Below, piece by piece: positions 1 through 10,951 of a stretch of DNA of 64,000 nucleotides. Below the pieces are notes generated by a model, which worked only from the letters and a program-made list of their open reading frames with translations, searched no databases and had not been told where the DNA came from. The position numbers were made by a program, and so were the translations under genes. This stretch comes from Dicyema japonicum (taxonomy: Eukaryota > Dicyemida > Rhombozoa > Dicyemidae), in the NCBI GenBank assembly GCA_011109175.1, contig RDEW01000048.1:23445-87444 (forward strand), given 5' to 3'. Each line of letters begins with the position of its first letter. Position 1 is the first letter of the stretch.

Positions 1-1251
1 ATTATTATTACCCCCAGGATCACTGGGTCAAAGAGAAAGAAATAAAAGTTCCCATCTAACTAAGTGATCCCAGACCGATAAAGGAGAGACGAGTCCGGCG
101 GGGTCGAGAATCCTGAACAGCTCTTCTCATTGGACATGGTATCGGCTCAAAATTTCTGTATGGTTGTAGATATTTCGATAGTGCATGGAATAGAGGGCAG
201 CTCGGTAAGCTAGCCTCCTTTAAGAGTTTCTGTTGTAATTCGATTATGAAATTTTCAATGGGCTGGATTTTTTTGTGTTCTGGTCCAATTAACCTTATTG
301 TAGTCTCCTCGATTGCGGATAGTTTCAATGAGGAGGATCGTGAAATCTGCATTGCCCATGAAGGAATTGCACACGTCATCGTTGGTCGGATAAATTGTTC
401 ATAAATCGTGGCAAGGCCACCAGTTTAATCTCTAAGTGTTTTTGAAAGCACTTTTAAAATATTCATTTTCTTCAAAGCAGAAGTTACTTTGTTCTCAACA
501 TGTCGGATAAAGGTGAGTCCCAGAATCTACGGTGTTTTGTTAATAGGAATAGCCTCGTTTTTCATAAAGATTTTTGGTTCGATACAGAGCTGCCTTTTGT
601 TAGTAGTAAACAGTGTGACAGAGGACTTTGTTGCTGATGTGTCAAGTCTTCGCTTCGAGAGCCATAGTTTCAGCTTGTCAAGCATTTGTTGAGCGGACTG
701 AGTCGCTGATTGAATGCTTCTGTAATCGGAGGCAAGAATGATATCGTCGGCATAAGAGAGGATTAGACAGTTTTCATTACAGGTTTGTGGCATGTCGTTT
801 ATGCAGAGATTGAAGAGTTGGAGTGATAGTGGGGAGCCTTGAGGGACTCCATTTTGAAAATAGCGAGATCTTGATTTGATGTTGTTGCAGAGTACTTGTG
901 CTCGCCTTCCATTTAAGAAGTTTACAAGCCAAGGTTTCTAGTTCGGATGATGTTGGTTTCAAATATTTTCTTTGTAAGGAGTTTCCTAGGGACTGAGTCG
1001 AACGCTTTTGTGATGTCCACGGATATAAGTACAGTCCTCTGATGGGGTTTGGGAAAGTTAAATCCTTCCGCAATGAATTGTGTGAGGGTTGTTAAGTGTG
1101 TTGTGGTCGAATAGTTACCCCAAAATCCGTGCTGGGTCGAAAGTATTGAGATTGAATCTTGTACCTTTTCCAGAACAAGCCTTTCAAAGATCCTTGAGAC
1201 CGGACTCAGAATAGATATGGGCGGTAGGAAGATTGTTCATTTATTGTTTTG
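1..1251 (-). mobile_element. Non-LTR retrotransposon C, RT and 3' end (left part)
   Basis: Minus-strand remnant of a LINE with frameshifts. Reading from 1251 downwards it shows reverse transcriptase blocks: an SSYRP-ISILSP motif near 1225-1195, the domain A motif VDITKAFDSVPR near 1020-985, FQNGVPQGSP near 860-830, and the catalytic LSYADDII near 765-740. The 3' end at 1-90 matches the 3' end of element A (the GGGATCAC..TA region, then a CTTT..GACC..CCGGGG-like end) and finishes in TAA repeats at the window edge. It continues at 4251-4316 beyond element A, which is inserted into it. It is inactive. Family placement is a LINE of the Jockey/I/CR1-like type without RNase H; the clade is not resolved. 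Confidence 0.8.
1243..1251. repeat. Left target-site duplication of LINE A
   Basis: ATTGTTTTG occurs here and again at 4251-4259, immediately outside the inserted LINE A. Joining the flanks rebuilds one continuous RT reading frame of element C, which supports this being the true duplication. Confidence 0.75.
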
Positions 1252-4250
1252 GCGGTAGGAAGATTGTTCATTAGAATTATAATGTTAGCGAATTATAATG
1301 TTAGCGTGGTGTCATGTGGCTCACCAGAAACGGTGTCACCCATTCCAAAATGGAACGAAAAGAGCCAACAGCTTCTCCCCACCGTCTGGTGGTCCTTTCA
1401 TCCCCTGTGTCTTCGACCCTGTCTGGTGTCCCCATTTATCCAGACTTTTGATTCTTCTATGTGGGGACGTCGAAACCAATCCTGGTCCATGGAGAGGTTT
1501 TACAATTATACAACTGAATACGAATGGGATCAGGAAGAAAATCTTTGAACTCCGGGCACTCCTCCGCGAAAATGAGGCTGACCTCGCTTTAATACAGGAG
1601 TCCAAGCTATCCATACACCCTCTTTTCCCGGATACACAGTGATCCGTAAAGATCGTCAGGGAGGACGCGGAGGAGGACTACTTACTATTATAAAGAACGA
1701 TATTCTTTTTATGGATACAACCCAACGAACCTCGGAGCTTCTTGGCTCCGACAAGACTTTGGAGCAGATTACTGTCAAAATCGAGTTATTCCCATCCTTT
1801 TGGATCCATTTGGCTAATATATATATTCCTCCACAAGGATCGTGTCCGTCATCTTACACCCCTGATTTATCACGCATTTCAACATTGAAAAATCTACTGT
1901 TATGTGGGGATCTTAATGCAGACATCCTTTTGGCTCACTTCCCAATCCTCTGATAACCGAGGAGAACTCATTGCAAATTATCTTCCTGACCTGATTATAC
2001 TGAACAACCCTAACTCACATACGAGGACTCCATTAAGGATGACTGATAGCTGCACATCCCCCCTTAAACATTATGCTCACTCTCTGGGACTCATTTCCTG
2101 GAACGTCTTTTACGGCTTCCCCAGTGACCACAATCCAATCCTTCTAAAATTGAGAGGTCGACGATACAGAGACGGTCGGCGGAATCAAAAAGGATTATAC
2201 GAAGGTTGACTGGTCTGGTTTCAGTAACCATTCTTGGCCGGGAGATTATCCCACTATTGCCGCAGAAATTATCAGCGCTGCCATTCAGAAAGCTGACCAT
2301 ATTTTTATTCCGTCATACAAGAAGTTTATCCTACCCTCAGCTCTTATACAATAAGTCTTATAAAACAAAGAGACCGGCTGAAGAGATGCCATCTGTTGGA
2401 CATGAAGTCTTTGACAGCCCTCAGACAACTGAATAAAAGAATCTGTCAGAGCATAAAAGAACACAAGGACAAGAGATGGCAGCATCTAGTTAACCACCTC
2501 GACAGGAAAAGTACATCCCGACACTTCTGGAAAACTCTTAAACAAGTCAAGTCGGAGCTGGATGATGCAGACGGAACCGGAAAGTCTTCTCCTGAACACT
2601 TATGCCACCTACATCCTAACATCCTTATGAAACATTACGCTGGAATTAGCTTCAAACCATTCTCGAAACACCTGGACATTAAGGTGCGTGCCCATAAACC
2701 GAAGAAGGAACCTTATCACGAACTATTCACAGATGACCAAGTCTTGGATGTGATCACCAGATTAAAGAGCTCACGGGCGTGCGGGCCTGACAAAAATTCA
2801 CCTAAAACACCTAAGCCACTACGCAATTGGCTACCTCACGCATATATACAATCTGTCCATTAACTATAATATTATTCCTAAGATTTGGAAGAATTCTATC
2901 ATCAGACCGATATTGAAGGCTGGGAAACCAGAGACAGAACCTGCATCCTACAGGCCTATTTCCGTTACCAGCACACTGTCAAAAATTATGGAGAAACTTG
3001 TATTATCAGTCATTATTCCGTATCTTCCGCGTCCTATATTTCAACATGGTTTCCTCCGCGGTAGGTCCACCGCTACATACTTGGCAACTTTATCGCAGTT
3101 CATTGCCGACGGTTTTAACACCCATCCTCCGCCTCACAAACGCACAATCTTGGTTTCTATTGACATCAACAAAGCCTTTGACACTGTTTCGAGGAAAATC
3201 TTGGTTGGAAAAATTTTTTCTACTAATATTCGTCCGAATGTGAAATTATGGCTGGCCAACTTTTGTCTGGAAGACGTGGAAGAGTAGTCAGTGGTGATCT
3301 CAGATCTAGATCACGATTACTACCGAACGGGGTACCCCAGGGGTCTCCACTTTCACCAATTCTATTCAACCTTTTCCTACACGACCTACCTAATGATGGA
3401 GACGAAGATTCCCTGTTATTATCCTACGCAGACGACGTAGTCATTGCAATACGGAACCGCTCGACTCAAGTCGCATCCCTTAAAACTCAGACAAAATTGA
3501 ACATTCTCCACGATTGGATTGCTGGCAATCGACTAACGATTTCTGCAACCAAGTCTATCTGTTCCACATTCACGTCGGACCGTCGTTCCAAGGATGAACC
3601 GAGTCTTTTCATTGGTCCCACTAGGATTCCAGTGACAAAGTCCCCCATTGTCCTTGGAGTCAAGTACGACAGCCTTCTCAAATTCAACTCCCACGCAACA
3701 GACATGATCACCAGGGGCCTCCAGAAAGTTAACGTTATACGCGCCCTTGTTCGGAGGACCACGAGGAACATGGACTTTTCCGTTTCTACACTCTACCAAC
3801 AAACAATCGCGCCTGCCATTGAGTATGCCTCCGTTGCATGGAGATTCGGGCTATCGGAGTCTTTGGTCCAAAGAATCAACTCGATATACCGGAAAACAAT
3901 CAGTATGCTTTCCCCACGTAATGGATCAACAGTCGACCCACTACTCATGGAAGCTAAGATCCGTAGTCGTGGCTCCGGATTTCTTCGCCTCTGTGAGGAA
4001 GATGGAAATCCGCTTCGCCTAATCCTTCCCATGGCAAGAGAAAACCGATTGGATAAGAAATTCCCCTCCCCGATCGGATTCCTCTGCAAGACCGAGAGAA
4101 GGCTCTTCCGGAAAGTAGTGGGGACGATGGAGGATCACAGACGTCGAATGGCACAAGTGATTGCGAGGACTGGGATCACCTAACTGTCTGACTCTTTTGT
4201 CTTTCTTTCTCGGTGTTCCCGGGGTTATTAAAATAAAATAAATAAAATAA
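1252..4250 (+). mobile_element. Full-length but mutated non-LTR retrotransposon A
   Basis: About 3 kb LINE. The ORF begins at ATG 1298 with a leader that ends in a 2A-type motif. It continues into an endonuclease/exonuclease/phosphatase domain (LNTNGIRKK, LALIQESKL, then IHLANIYIPPQ and LLLCGDLNA, about 1500-2130). The reverse transcriptase follows at 2720-3700 (ACGPDK near 2780, SYRPISV near 2950, SIDINKAFDTV near 3160, PNGVPQGSPLSP near 3325, LSYADDVVIA near 3420). The C-terminal region ends ARTGIT at 4183. The 3' end is a short UTR with an AAATAAAATAA tail. Frame breaks near 1612, 1920, 2210, 2860 and 3287 make it non-functional. It is flanked by a 9-bp target duplication inside element C. 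No RNase H domain is seen. Confidence 0.88.
1298..1642 (+). pseudogene. LINE A ORF N-terminus with 2A-type leader and start of endonuclease
   Basis: Open for 114 codons from ATG 1298 before a frame break caused by a short deletion near 1612 (compare the intact copy at 7510). Residues 1-49 are a Cys/Pro/Trp-rich leader. Residues 50-64 read LLILLCGDVETNPGP, matching the D-(V/I)-E-x-N-P-G-P consensus of 2A peptides. In that family peptide-bond formation is skipped between the last Gly and Pro, which would release a leader of about 63 residues and start a separate endonuclease-RT protein at Pro64. The motif is visible in the sequence; its activity is inferred from the family. Residues 65 onward begin the endonuclease domain. 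Confidence 0.8.
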
Positions 4251-4316
4251 ATTGTTTTGTTTCGAATAGGTTTGATTAGAGACTTTTTCCATATTTCAGG
4301 GATAGTATTTGTGTTA
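4251..4316 (-). mobile_element. Retrotransposon C, continuation right of LINE A
   Basis: The minus strand encodes NTNTIPEIWKKSLIKPIRNK, an N-terminal RT motif that is directly upstream in register with the RT at 1251 once LINE A and one target copy are removed. The upstream limit, near 4316, abuts element D, so C is probably 5' truncated. Confidence 0.7.
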
Positions 4317-5370
4317 AGAGCCGAGCTTATTAGTACATCTCCATCTTTCATGAGTAAAATCGTCTTCTATTTTGATTTCAGTTATTTCAGTTTTGTTTAC
4401 ATTAACGCTGAGAAACCATTTCTCAAACTCCGCAGGTGCATTTTCTAGTAGGTGTGCATTTCCCGGATACGAAATCCACATGTCAATGTCTTCTATATAG
4501 CATTTACGGAGATCGCAGAGTGTAGATTCAAGGTATACGGTGAATAGTAAAGGGAAGAGGGAATCACCCTGAGGTATCCCAATCGATGTATTAAAACTGC
4601 AGGAAGTTGCTCTTTCTGTCCTCACCAATAATATTGTATTCGCAAGTAGTAGTCTGATTATCCTAACAGACGATTCATCCAATAGTTACTCTAGCACAGT
4701 CATCAGTTTCTGTCTGTTTATTAAGTCAAAAGCTCTGGAAAGATCTATTCCCAACACGGGCGTTGGGCTTTTGAATCTTTGGTGCGCTGCACATCACCAT
4801 CGATGGCTCCATACAATTTCCGCTGTAGACCTCCCTTCTCGGAACTGACTTTGACTTGCTGGTAGGTATAGATCCGCCACATCCTTTATCCGGCTTAGTG
4901 CAATGTTTGCCAGCAGTTTGCGTATCGAGTTCAGAAGTATGATCGGGCGGAGATTTTCTACTGGTTCTTTTGCATTGATCGGTTTTTTATGGGTATTAAT
5001 CATTCATTTCCAAGTCCTAGATCGGTATTAATTTCAAAGATGTGATTTAGGGTTATTGCAATTGTTTTGCTAAATTTTTTTGGCCCATATATTAAAAGCT
5101 CAGGGCTTATGTTGTCTGGCCCAGCACTTTTGTTATTATTAAATTTATTTAGAGTTGATTCCATTTCTTTCACTGTGATTGAATTCTTTAGTGCCTTCAG
5201 TTCTCCCTGGAAAGAGAGAGAAAGTCCTCATTTTCTGCATTCAACAATATTTTAAAGTGTCGTGCAATCAATTAGTTTTTTACTTTCGGGTTACCCATGA
5301 ATTTTCCTTCTTCGTCTTTGATGTGAAGTACGTTTTGTCCTTTTTTGTCCGCAGCTGACACAAAGCCGCA
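4317..5370 (-). mobile_element. Non-LTR retrotransposon D fragment (PQGD-type RT)
   Basis: Minus-strand RT of a lineage different from A and C. Blocks in order are a GKFMGNPKV spacer near 5310, NNKSAGPDNISPELL near 5130, LRPIILLNSIRKLL near 4950-4910, FREGRSTAEIV near 4830, GIPQGDSLFPLLFTVYLE near 4590-4540 and LSVNVNKTEITEI near 4400. The catalytic YxDD position reads CYIEDID, so the first Asp is lost. The last part ends at the junction with element C near 4316. It is broken by stops and frameshifts. A second fragment of this family, its C-terminus, is at 54590-55140. Confidence 0.7.
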
Positions 5371-7500
5371 AACTTTAACTTTAACAACTTTATTAGCAAG
5401 GAAAAATTAAAGAGGGAGTTATTTGGCTTCATGCCGCAAGTCCTGCAAACGTTTGGACTCTTCTCTGCGCTCTCAGACCCCTCTTATCGTTTATTCTGTG
5501 CTGCAACATACGAGTCAATGATGGCAACTCTTTTCAGGTAGTTTTCCATCCTTTTTTTGCTCCATCTCTTATCGACATTACTAACAAATTTTCATCTTCA
5601 TCTAGCTTCTCGTCGAGCCTTTTGTGTAAGGCAATCTTGATCCCTGCTCTCCTCGATTTTTCAAGAAGCAAGATAAAACGCTTTTTGTATGCAGTGTAAT
5701 ACCATCCTTCCAGTCCATAAAGGAGTGATGGAATGATCGTACGTGAAAAATAAATAAAAACATATCCGTTTCGAGTCTCAATTTCCTCATACACAATATC
5801 GCATGGTGGGCTTTCTTCCTTTTGAGTTTAAAATCGCACAATGTCCTCCCAGATTTCTCAAAAGCTGTTCCAAGATACTTCAGAGAGCTCACAGTGTTGA
5901 TTCCGCATGAGTCTTTCTGATTTCCTTTACCATTCCGACCGAGGAACATCATTGCACTAGATTTTTCTTCTGACAGTTTTAACCCATGAAGACCGCACCA
6001 GTCTTTTATCTCTTCCATGTACATATAGAATCTCCTCTCTGAGATCATGCTCGATCTCGACACATCAGACAGTAGCACGTCGTCTGCGTATATCAGAGAT
6101 CTCGTACTCGGTGTAGACGGAGACGGGAAACCGGTCATTAGAACATTGAACAATAGAGGGCTCAAAATTGATCCTTGTGGGACTCCTCTCTTCAATAATA
6201 TCATATTTGAAAAATTACATCCGCATATAACATAGGATTTTCTTCCTTTTAGGTATACTTTCACCCAATTCACTAGTTCCTTTGGGCTCCCCGTCCGAAA
6301 TAACTGATCAATTATGGCTCTGTGGTTAACACTGTCAAATTTTGATATGTCGAGACATATGACATTCAGGAGACATTTGGATTCTCTGGCTTTGCATAAC
6401 TCAGAGTTGAGATGAAATAAGCAATAACCGCATGACCGTCCTAGGCGAAAACCAAATTAATCATTTCTGAAGTAATCTTTTTTTTCCAACTGATTTGTAA
6501 GCCTCCAGAAGATGATTTTTCCATGACTTTTGAAATCGACCTAATCAGGCTGATCGGACGGTAGGTATCAGGATCATTTTTCGGTCTTCCTGTCTTCGCC
6601 ACCATCCGTACAATGGTCTTCTTTTATTCCATTAGAACATGGCCAATTTTTATGCATGCGTTGAACATATCTTTAAGGACTTCGAATAAAATTTCTGGGC
6701 CTTCTTTGAACATCCTAGCTTTGATAAAATCACTGCCCGGAGCTTTATTCTTGACAGCTCTTATTGCTTTCTTCAGCTCTTCCAGAGAGATCTCTATAAA
6801 TGCTGCTTTCTCTGACAATGATTCGTAACAAGTCTTCTTTGCGATGACATCATCTTCCACATCAAATATTTTTTTAAGTTGTGTCTCAAAAACTAGAGGT
6901 ATTTTTTCTTCAGCATAGTAGGTGCCATCCGGTTTCTTGAGCACAATCTTGTTTGCGATTGACTCTGGGTTCCTCACTCTTCGGTATACCTTCCAGAAAG
7001 AGGGATTGTGTTTGTTTAGCTTCCGTAGTTAAGAGTTCTACTTATTCTCATTCCAACTTTTGAAATTTTCCGACAACTGCTTTTGTAGTTCGCCAATTTT
7101 GTGACACAAGGCTAAGCGGTCCTGTGGGTCTACGCATCTCCTCAGTTTAGTTCTTATATTATTTCTCTTCAACACAATTTTCTTGATGTGCCATGGAATA
7201 GGGACAACATTATCGTTTCTTGAGTATATTTTTCAAGCAAAGTTATCCAGATAGTATAATATCAGATCCGTTACTCGTTTACTTGTTTTATCAATTCCCA
7301 GACGAGTCTTGGGCTCGGTATGCCCTAACATCAATTCCTTTGCAATGAACATCCTATAGTAATTCCAGTTTTGATTTTTGGTATCGTAACCGACAAAGAC
7401 TCCAGGTTCATTGAATCATTTTCATATCCACGGAAATTACCAATGCAATGTGGTCACTGCCAATATCCGGAAGAGTAATTGGTACGTCTGCGTATTCTGA
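5371..7500 (-). mobile_element. Non-LTR retrotransposon E, RT and 3' end
   Basis: 3' third of a long minus-strand LINE. The RT runs from about 6977 to 5534. It includes VKNKAPGSDFIKARMF near 6760, GVPQGSILSPLLFNVLM near 6190, SLIYADDVLLSD near 6085 and the thumb region (VSSLKYLGTAFEKSG) near 5880. The 3' end has an imperfect GTTAAA-type tail near 5372-5400. The element is split: its 5' part resumes at 8515 beyond LINE copy B. Joining across that insertion recreates the endonuclease SDH motif (GSDHIALVI, near 7455), which shows both pieces were one element. It has internal frame breaks. Confidence 0.8.
7490..7500. repeat. Left target-site duplication of LINE copy B
   Basis: GCGTATTCTGA occurs at 7490-7500 and again at 8515-8525, flanking copy B. 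Removing copy B plus one duplicate restores element E's endonuclease coding order. Confidence 0.75.
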
Positions 7501-8514
7501 GTTATTAAAATGTTGTTAGCGTGGTGTCATGTGTCTCACCAGAAATGGTGTCACCCATTCCAAAATGGAACGAAAAGAGCCAACAGCTTCTCCCCACCGT
7601 CCGGTGGTTCTTTCATCTCCTGTGTCTTCGACCCTGTCTGGTGTCCCCATTTATCCAGACTTTTGATTCTTCTATGTGGAGACGTCGAAACCAATCCTGG
7701 TCCATGGAGAGGTTTTACAATTATACAACTGAATTCGAATGGGATCAGGAAGAAAATCTTTGAACTACGGGCACTCCTCCGCGAAAATGAGGCTGACCTC
7801 GCTTTAATACAGGAGTCCAAGCTATCTCCCTCCATACCAACACCCTCTTTTCCCGGATACACAGTGATCCGTAAAGATCGTCAGGGAGGACGCGGAGGAG
7901 GACTACTTACTATTATAAAGAACGATATTCCTTTTATGGATACAACTCAACGAACCTCAGAGCTTCTTGGCTCCGACAAGACTTTGGAGCAGATTACTGT
8001 CAAAATCGAGTTATTCCCGTCCTTTTGGATCCATTTGGCTAATTTATATATTCCTCCACAAGGATCGTGTCCGTCATCTTACACCCCTGATTTATCACGC
8101 ATTTCAACATTGAAAAATCTACTGTTATGTGGGGATCTTAATGCACGACACCCAGTTTGGCTCACTTCCCAATCCTCTGACAACCGAGGAGAACTCATTG
8201 CAAATTATCTTCCTGACCTGATTATACTGAACAACCCTAACTCACATACGAGGACCCCATTAAGGATGACTGATAGCTGCACATCCCCGACTTAACACTA
8301 TGCTCATTTTCTCTTGCTGGACTCATTTCCTGGAACGTCTTTTACGGCTTCTCCAGTGACCACAATCCAATCCTTCTAAAACTGAGAGGTCTTCGACGAT
8401 ACAGGAGACGGCCGGCGGAATCAAAAAGATTCAAGGATTATACGAAGGTTGACTGGTCTGGTTTCAGTAACCTTGTGGATAAATTCTTGGCCCGGAGATT
8501 ATCCTCCCCAATAC
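7501..8514 (+). mobile_element. LINE A-family copy B, 5' end present and 3' part missing
   Basis: About 1 kb copy, nearly identical to 1290-2260. The ORF at 7510-8295 (261 codons) is intact through the leader, the 2A-type motif (DVETNPGP, 7681-7704) and most of the endonuclease. Here SKLSPSIPTPSFPGYTVIRKD and CGDLNARHPVW are in frame, unlike in copy A. It stops being similar at about 8508 and is followed directly by the second 11-bp target duplicate. There is no RT and no tail. A 3'-truncated copy with a 5' end is opposite to the usual 5' truncation of LINEs. Confidence 0.82.
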
Positions 8515-9642
8515 GCGTATTCTGAAATAGCAGGGGAAATCAAGAAGACACCAAGCTTGTCACCCCCGTAGGGAGAGAAATGGTTATCCTCTTTCGATGT
8601 AAGGACTTTTACTCCTAGGCCTTTAGATAGCTTCATCAGGAGCTTGCCATCTTCGCTACTCTTCTTGCAGCCAAAGGATGTGCTCTTGGAGTTGAGATCA
8701 CCTCCCAGTTTTCGCTGAAGAACTGGGAGATATCTCCGGTACATTCCTTCATGGATTTGGAGTACATACCGCCAATTGCGAGCCATCCGTCGACACAACG
8801 AACATCAATGGCGACACAAACTGATGAAACAATTCTGGGATTCCTTGTCTTCAGATGATACCGATAAAAAATTGATGTTCCAGTCCCTGGTATAGCCCCT
8901 TCTTTCCAGTATAAAGATATCGATTTGAAACCCGGGAGTACTGTATTCTCATTTGACTTAATCTTCGTTTCGTTGACAATTATCATATCAGCTTCCTCGG
9001 TATTCGCCAGGGAAGCTAGCTCGTGATGCCTCCTCAAGATTGATCAGGCATTCACGAGCATGATCCTTATGGTTTGGTTCACTGGTCTTGGCGGCCTGAT
9101 TTCTTCAGGACCAGAGCCACCACCTGCAGTAAATCCAAGTTTACCTTATCACACTCTTCATTTAGACGGTTAATCACATATGTAAGTTCTCTCGATTGTC
9201 TTTTAGATGCCCCCGAAATAGATTTCCTGCAAGACTTTTTTAGCTTCTCCTCCAGGTATTCTTTATCCACAATTGGCTTTTTCTGTGTTGGATTCATAAC
9301 ATCGTATTTTAGAAGTCGATTTTTGATTATTGCGTCCTGCTTGTTTTCACTAGACTTCGTATCTAGGTAATGTGGCGGAGGAGGATTTTCTCCTCTCTCC
9401 ATGTTCCTAACCCATGACATTCGGTTCCTATTCCTGTGGAGGCCACGGCTTCCCTGGCAACCGGACAACCACCATAACTCGTTCCGTGATCATCAGACCA
9501 TCAGTTGATACAGGATCTTCTATTGTTCGGTTCTGGGCACTCTGGGGAACTATGTGGTCCTCCACATAAGAAACATCTCTTTGCCCCATTGCAATGTTTT
9601 GCAATGTGTCCGAAATATTGACAATTAAAGCATCTTATGGGT
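8515..9642 (-). mobile_element. Retrotransposon E, endonuclease and ORF1 C-terminus
   Basis: Minus strand. 9037-8518 encodes an endonuclease/exonuclease/phosphatase domain: EEADMIIVNETKIKSNENT, GWLAIGGMYSKS and a GGDLNSKS motif near 8710. Upstream, 9468-9079 is a Lys/Glu-rich stretch, probably the ORF1 C-terminus. 9640-9501 holds two CCHC-type zinc knuckles (CFNCQYFGHIAKHC and CFLCGGPHSSPEC) typical of LINE ORF1/gag nucleic-acid-binding proteins. ORF1 is interrupted just upstream of the knuckles by the element at 9653-11247. Confidence 0.8.
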
Positions 9643-9652
9643 GGTCTTCTGG
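9643..9652. repeat. Left 10-bp target duplication of the Mutator-like element
   Basis: GGTCTTCTGG at 9643-9652 is repeated exactly at 11248-11257. Deleting the intervening DNA and one copy joins the ORF1 codons as D-C-E-W-A-R-R-P-P-I-R-C in a single frame. Confidence 0.85.
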
Positions 9653-9950
9653 GAGTGCGGAAAAAAAAGTCAAGCGGAAAAAAGGTCAAGCGGAAAAAAA
9701 AGTCAAGTCCGTAAGGGGAAAAAAAGTCAAGCGGAAAAAAAGTCAAGTCGTCTTTTTTTAGTTTATATCGCATTTTTGTGATACTACTAGCATCTTTTAA
9801 TTTTTAAAAATTTTTTCAATACTTGACTTTTTTCCGCTTGACTTTTTTTCTATTTTTGAAAATTTTTCCCTTATAAATTTTCGAAATTTAGCGCAAAACG
9901 GAAAAAAAGTCAAGTCCGCTAACGAAATTACGGACTTGACTTTTTTTCCG
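9653..9950 (+). repeat. Left terminal inverted repeat
   Basis: Reverse complement of 10952-11247 with scattered differences. Its inner edge, about 9899-9950, is itself a hairpin: two 20-bp arms built of CGGAAAAAAAGTCAAGTCCG around a loop of about 12 nt. Confidence 0.85.
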
Positions 9951-10062
9951 CTTTGGTATAATCGCTTTGACTAAATCAATTTAAGAATTTCAAGGTAATA
10001 ATAAAATTTTTTTTATTATCAAATGAATAAAAATTAAATTAATGCATCTGAATGCCATGCTA

Positions 10063-10195
10063 TTTCCCCTAACAATAGACAACGAGATACGTTCTCGGAA
10101 CCAACTAGTCTCTCGCGGATCCTTGGTCACAGCTTGAATCATGGAGCCGATCTTACGAACCAACTCATCTGCTTGGGGGCCAAGGATTCCTAATA
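10063..10195 (-). mobile_element. F-family retroelement fragment inside the Mutator-like element
   Basis: The minus strand reads ILGPQADELVRKIGSMI then SWFRERISLSIVRGNSMAF. This matches the C-terminal region of the F-type retroelements at 24690-25122 (LFERISLSILKGNSHAV). It is either a later nested insertion or a captured fragment. Confidence 0.65.
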
Positions 10196-10353
10196 TAATA
10201 AAATTGACTTAACTTTTTTCGCTTTGGTTTAATCTTTTTGACCTTGACTTTTTTCGCTTTGGTTTAATCTTTTTGACTTAATCAATATACGGATTTTAAG
10301 GTTATAATTAGGCATATTTTAAATATTATGCTTGCCCAAAAATAAGAGACAAA

Positions 10354-10580
10354 ATGGAGATAATATTAACTAACAAAGGAGGAAAGAAAATTTGTTTTAA
10401 TGGTTTTATGTATACAAAGCACTCGGTGACAAAAAACTATATAATTTTTAAATGTGTGAAAAAATCTTCACAAAGATGCAGAGGAAGCCTAAGAACAGAT
10501 CATAATTTTTGAATTTTCCAAAGAAGGAATTTCTCACAATCACGAATTTGACGAAAGTCAAATAAAACTGATGAAATTGG
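10354..10580 (+). pseudogene. FLYWCH-type DNA-binding domain remnant
   Basis: ATG at 10354 opens a frame containing FNGFMYTKHSVTKNYIIFKC then QRCRGSLRTD, followed after a one-base frame break by EGISHNHEFDES. The order F..Y, C, C, HNH fits the FLYWCH/WRKY-GCM1-like zinc-finger fold commonly joined to Mutator-type transposases in animals. A further stretch (about 10600-10690) looks like decayed continuation. It is broken by stops and is not a functional gene. Confidence 0.55.
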
Positions 10581-10951
10581 TGCAACGAAACAAAACTTAT
10601 TGCTAAAACAAGTCAAGAAAATCCCTTACAAATCTAAAACAGTAGAAGCCCTAAAAGCAATTGCATGGAATATTAAATATTCTTTTGATTCACATTAAAT
10701 AATCCCTTGATTCACGTTAAATAAAAATCATATGTTTATAACATTTTAAAAAATTTTAAAAGTAGAAAAAATCTGTTTTATTTTTAGAATTTATTTCAAC
10801 CACGTGTAGTTTTAGTTGTGGCGGGACATTTTAATGCAATTACAAACTAAAGCATTAACATTAGCCAAAATTAACTATTTAAATAATTTGTTATTCTAAA
10901 CTCGCTTACTTTAAAATAAAACGATCATGAATAAAAATCTTAATTTATAAA

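Noticed and set aside
9661-9760. Possible CRISPR-like array because of repeated GGAAAAAAAGTCAAG units
   Set aside because: Units are in both orientations, spacing is irregular, the context is eukaryotic, and the block is mirrored at 11050-11240 as a transposon end.
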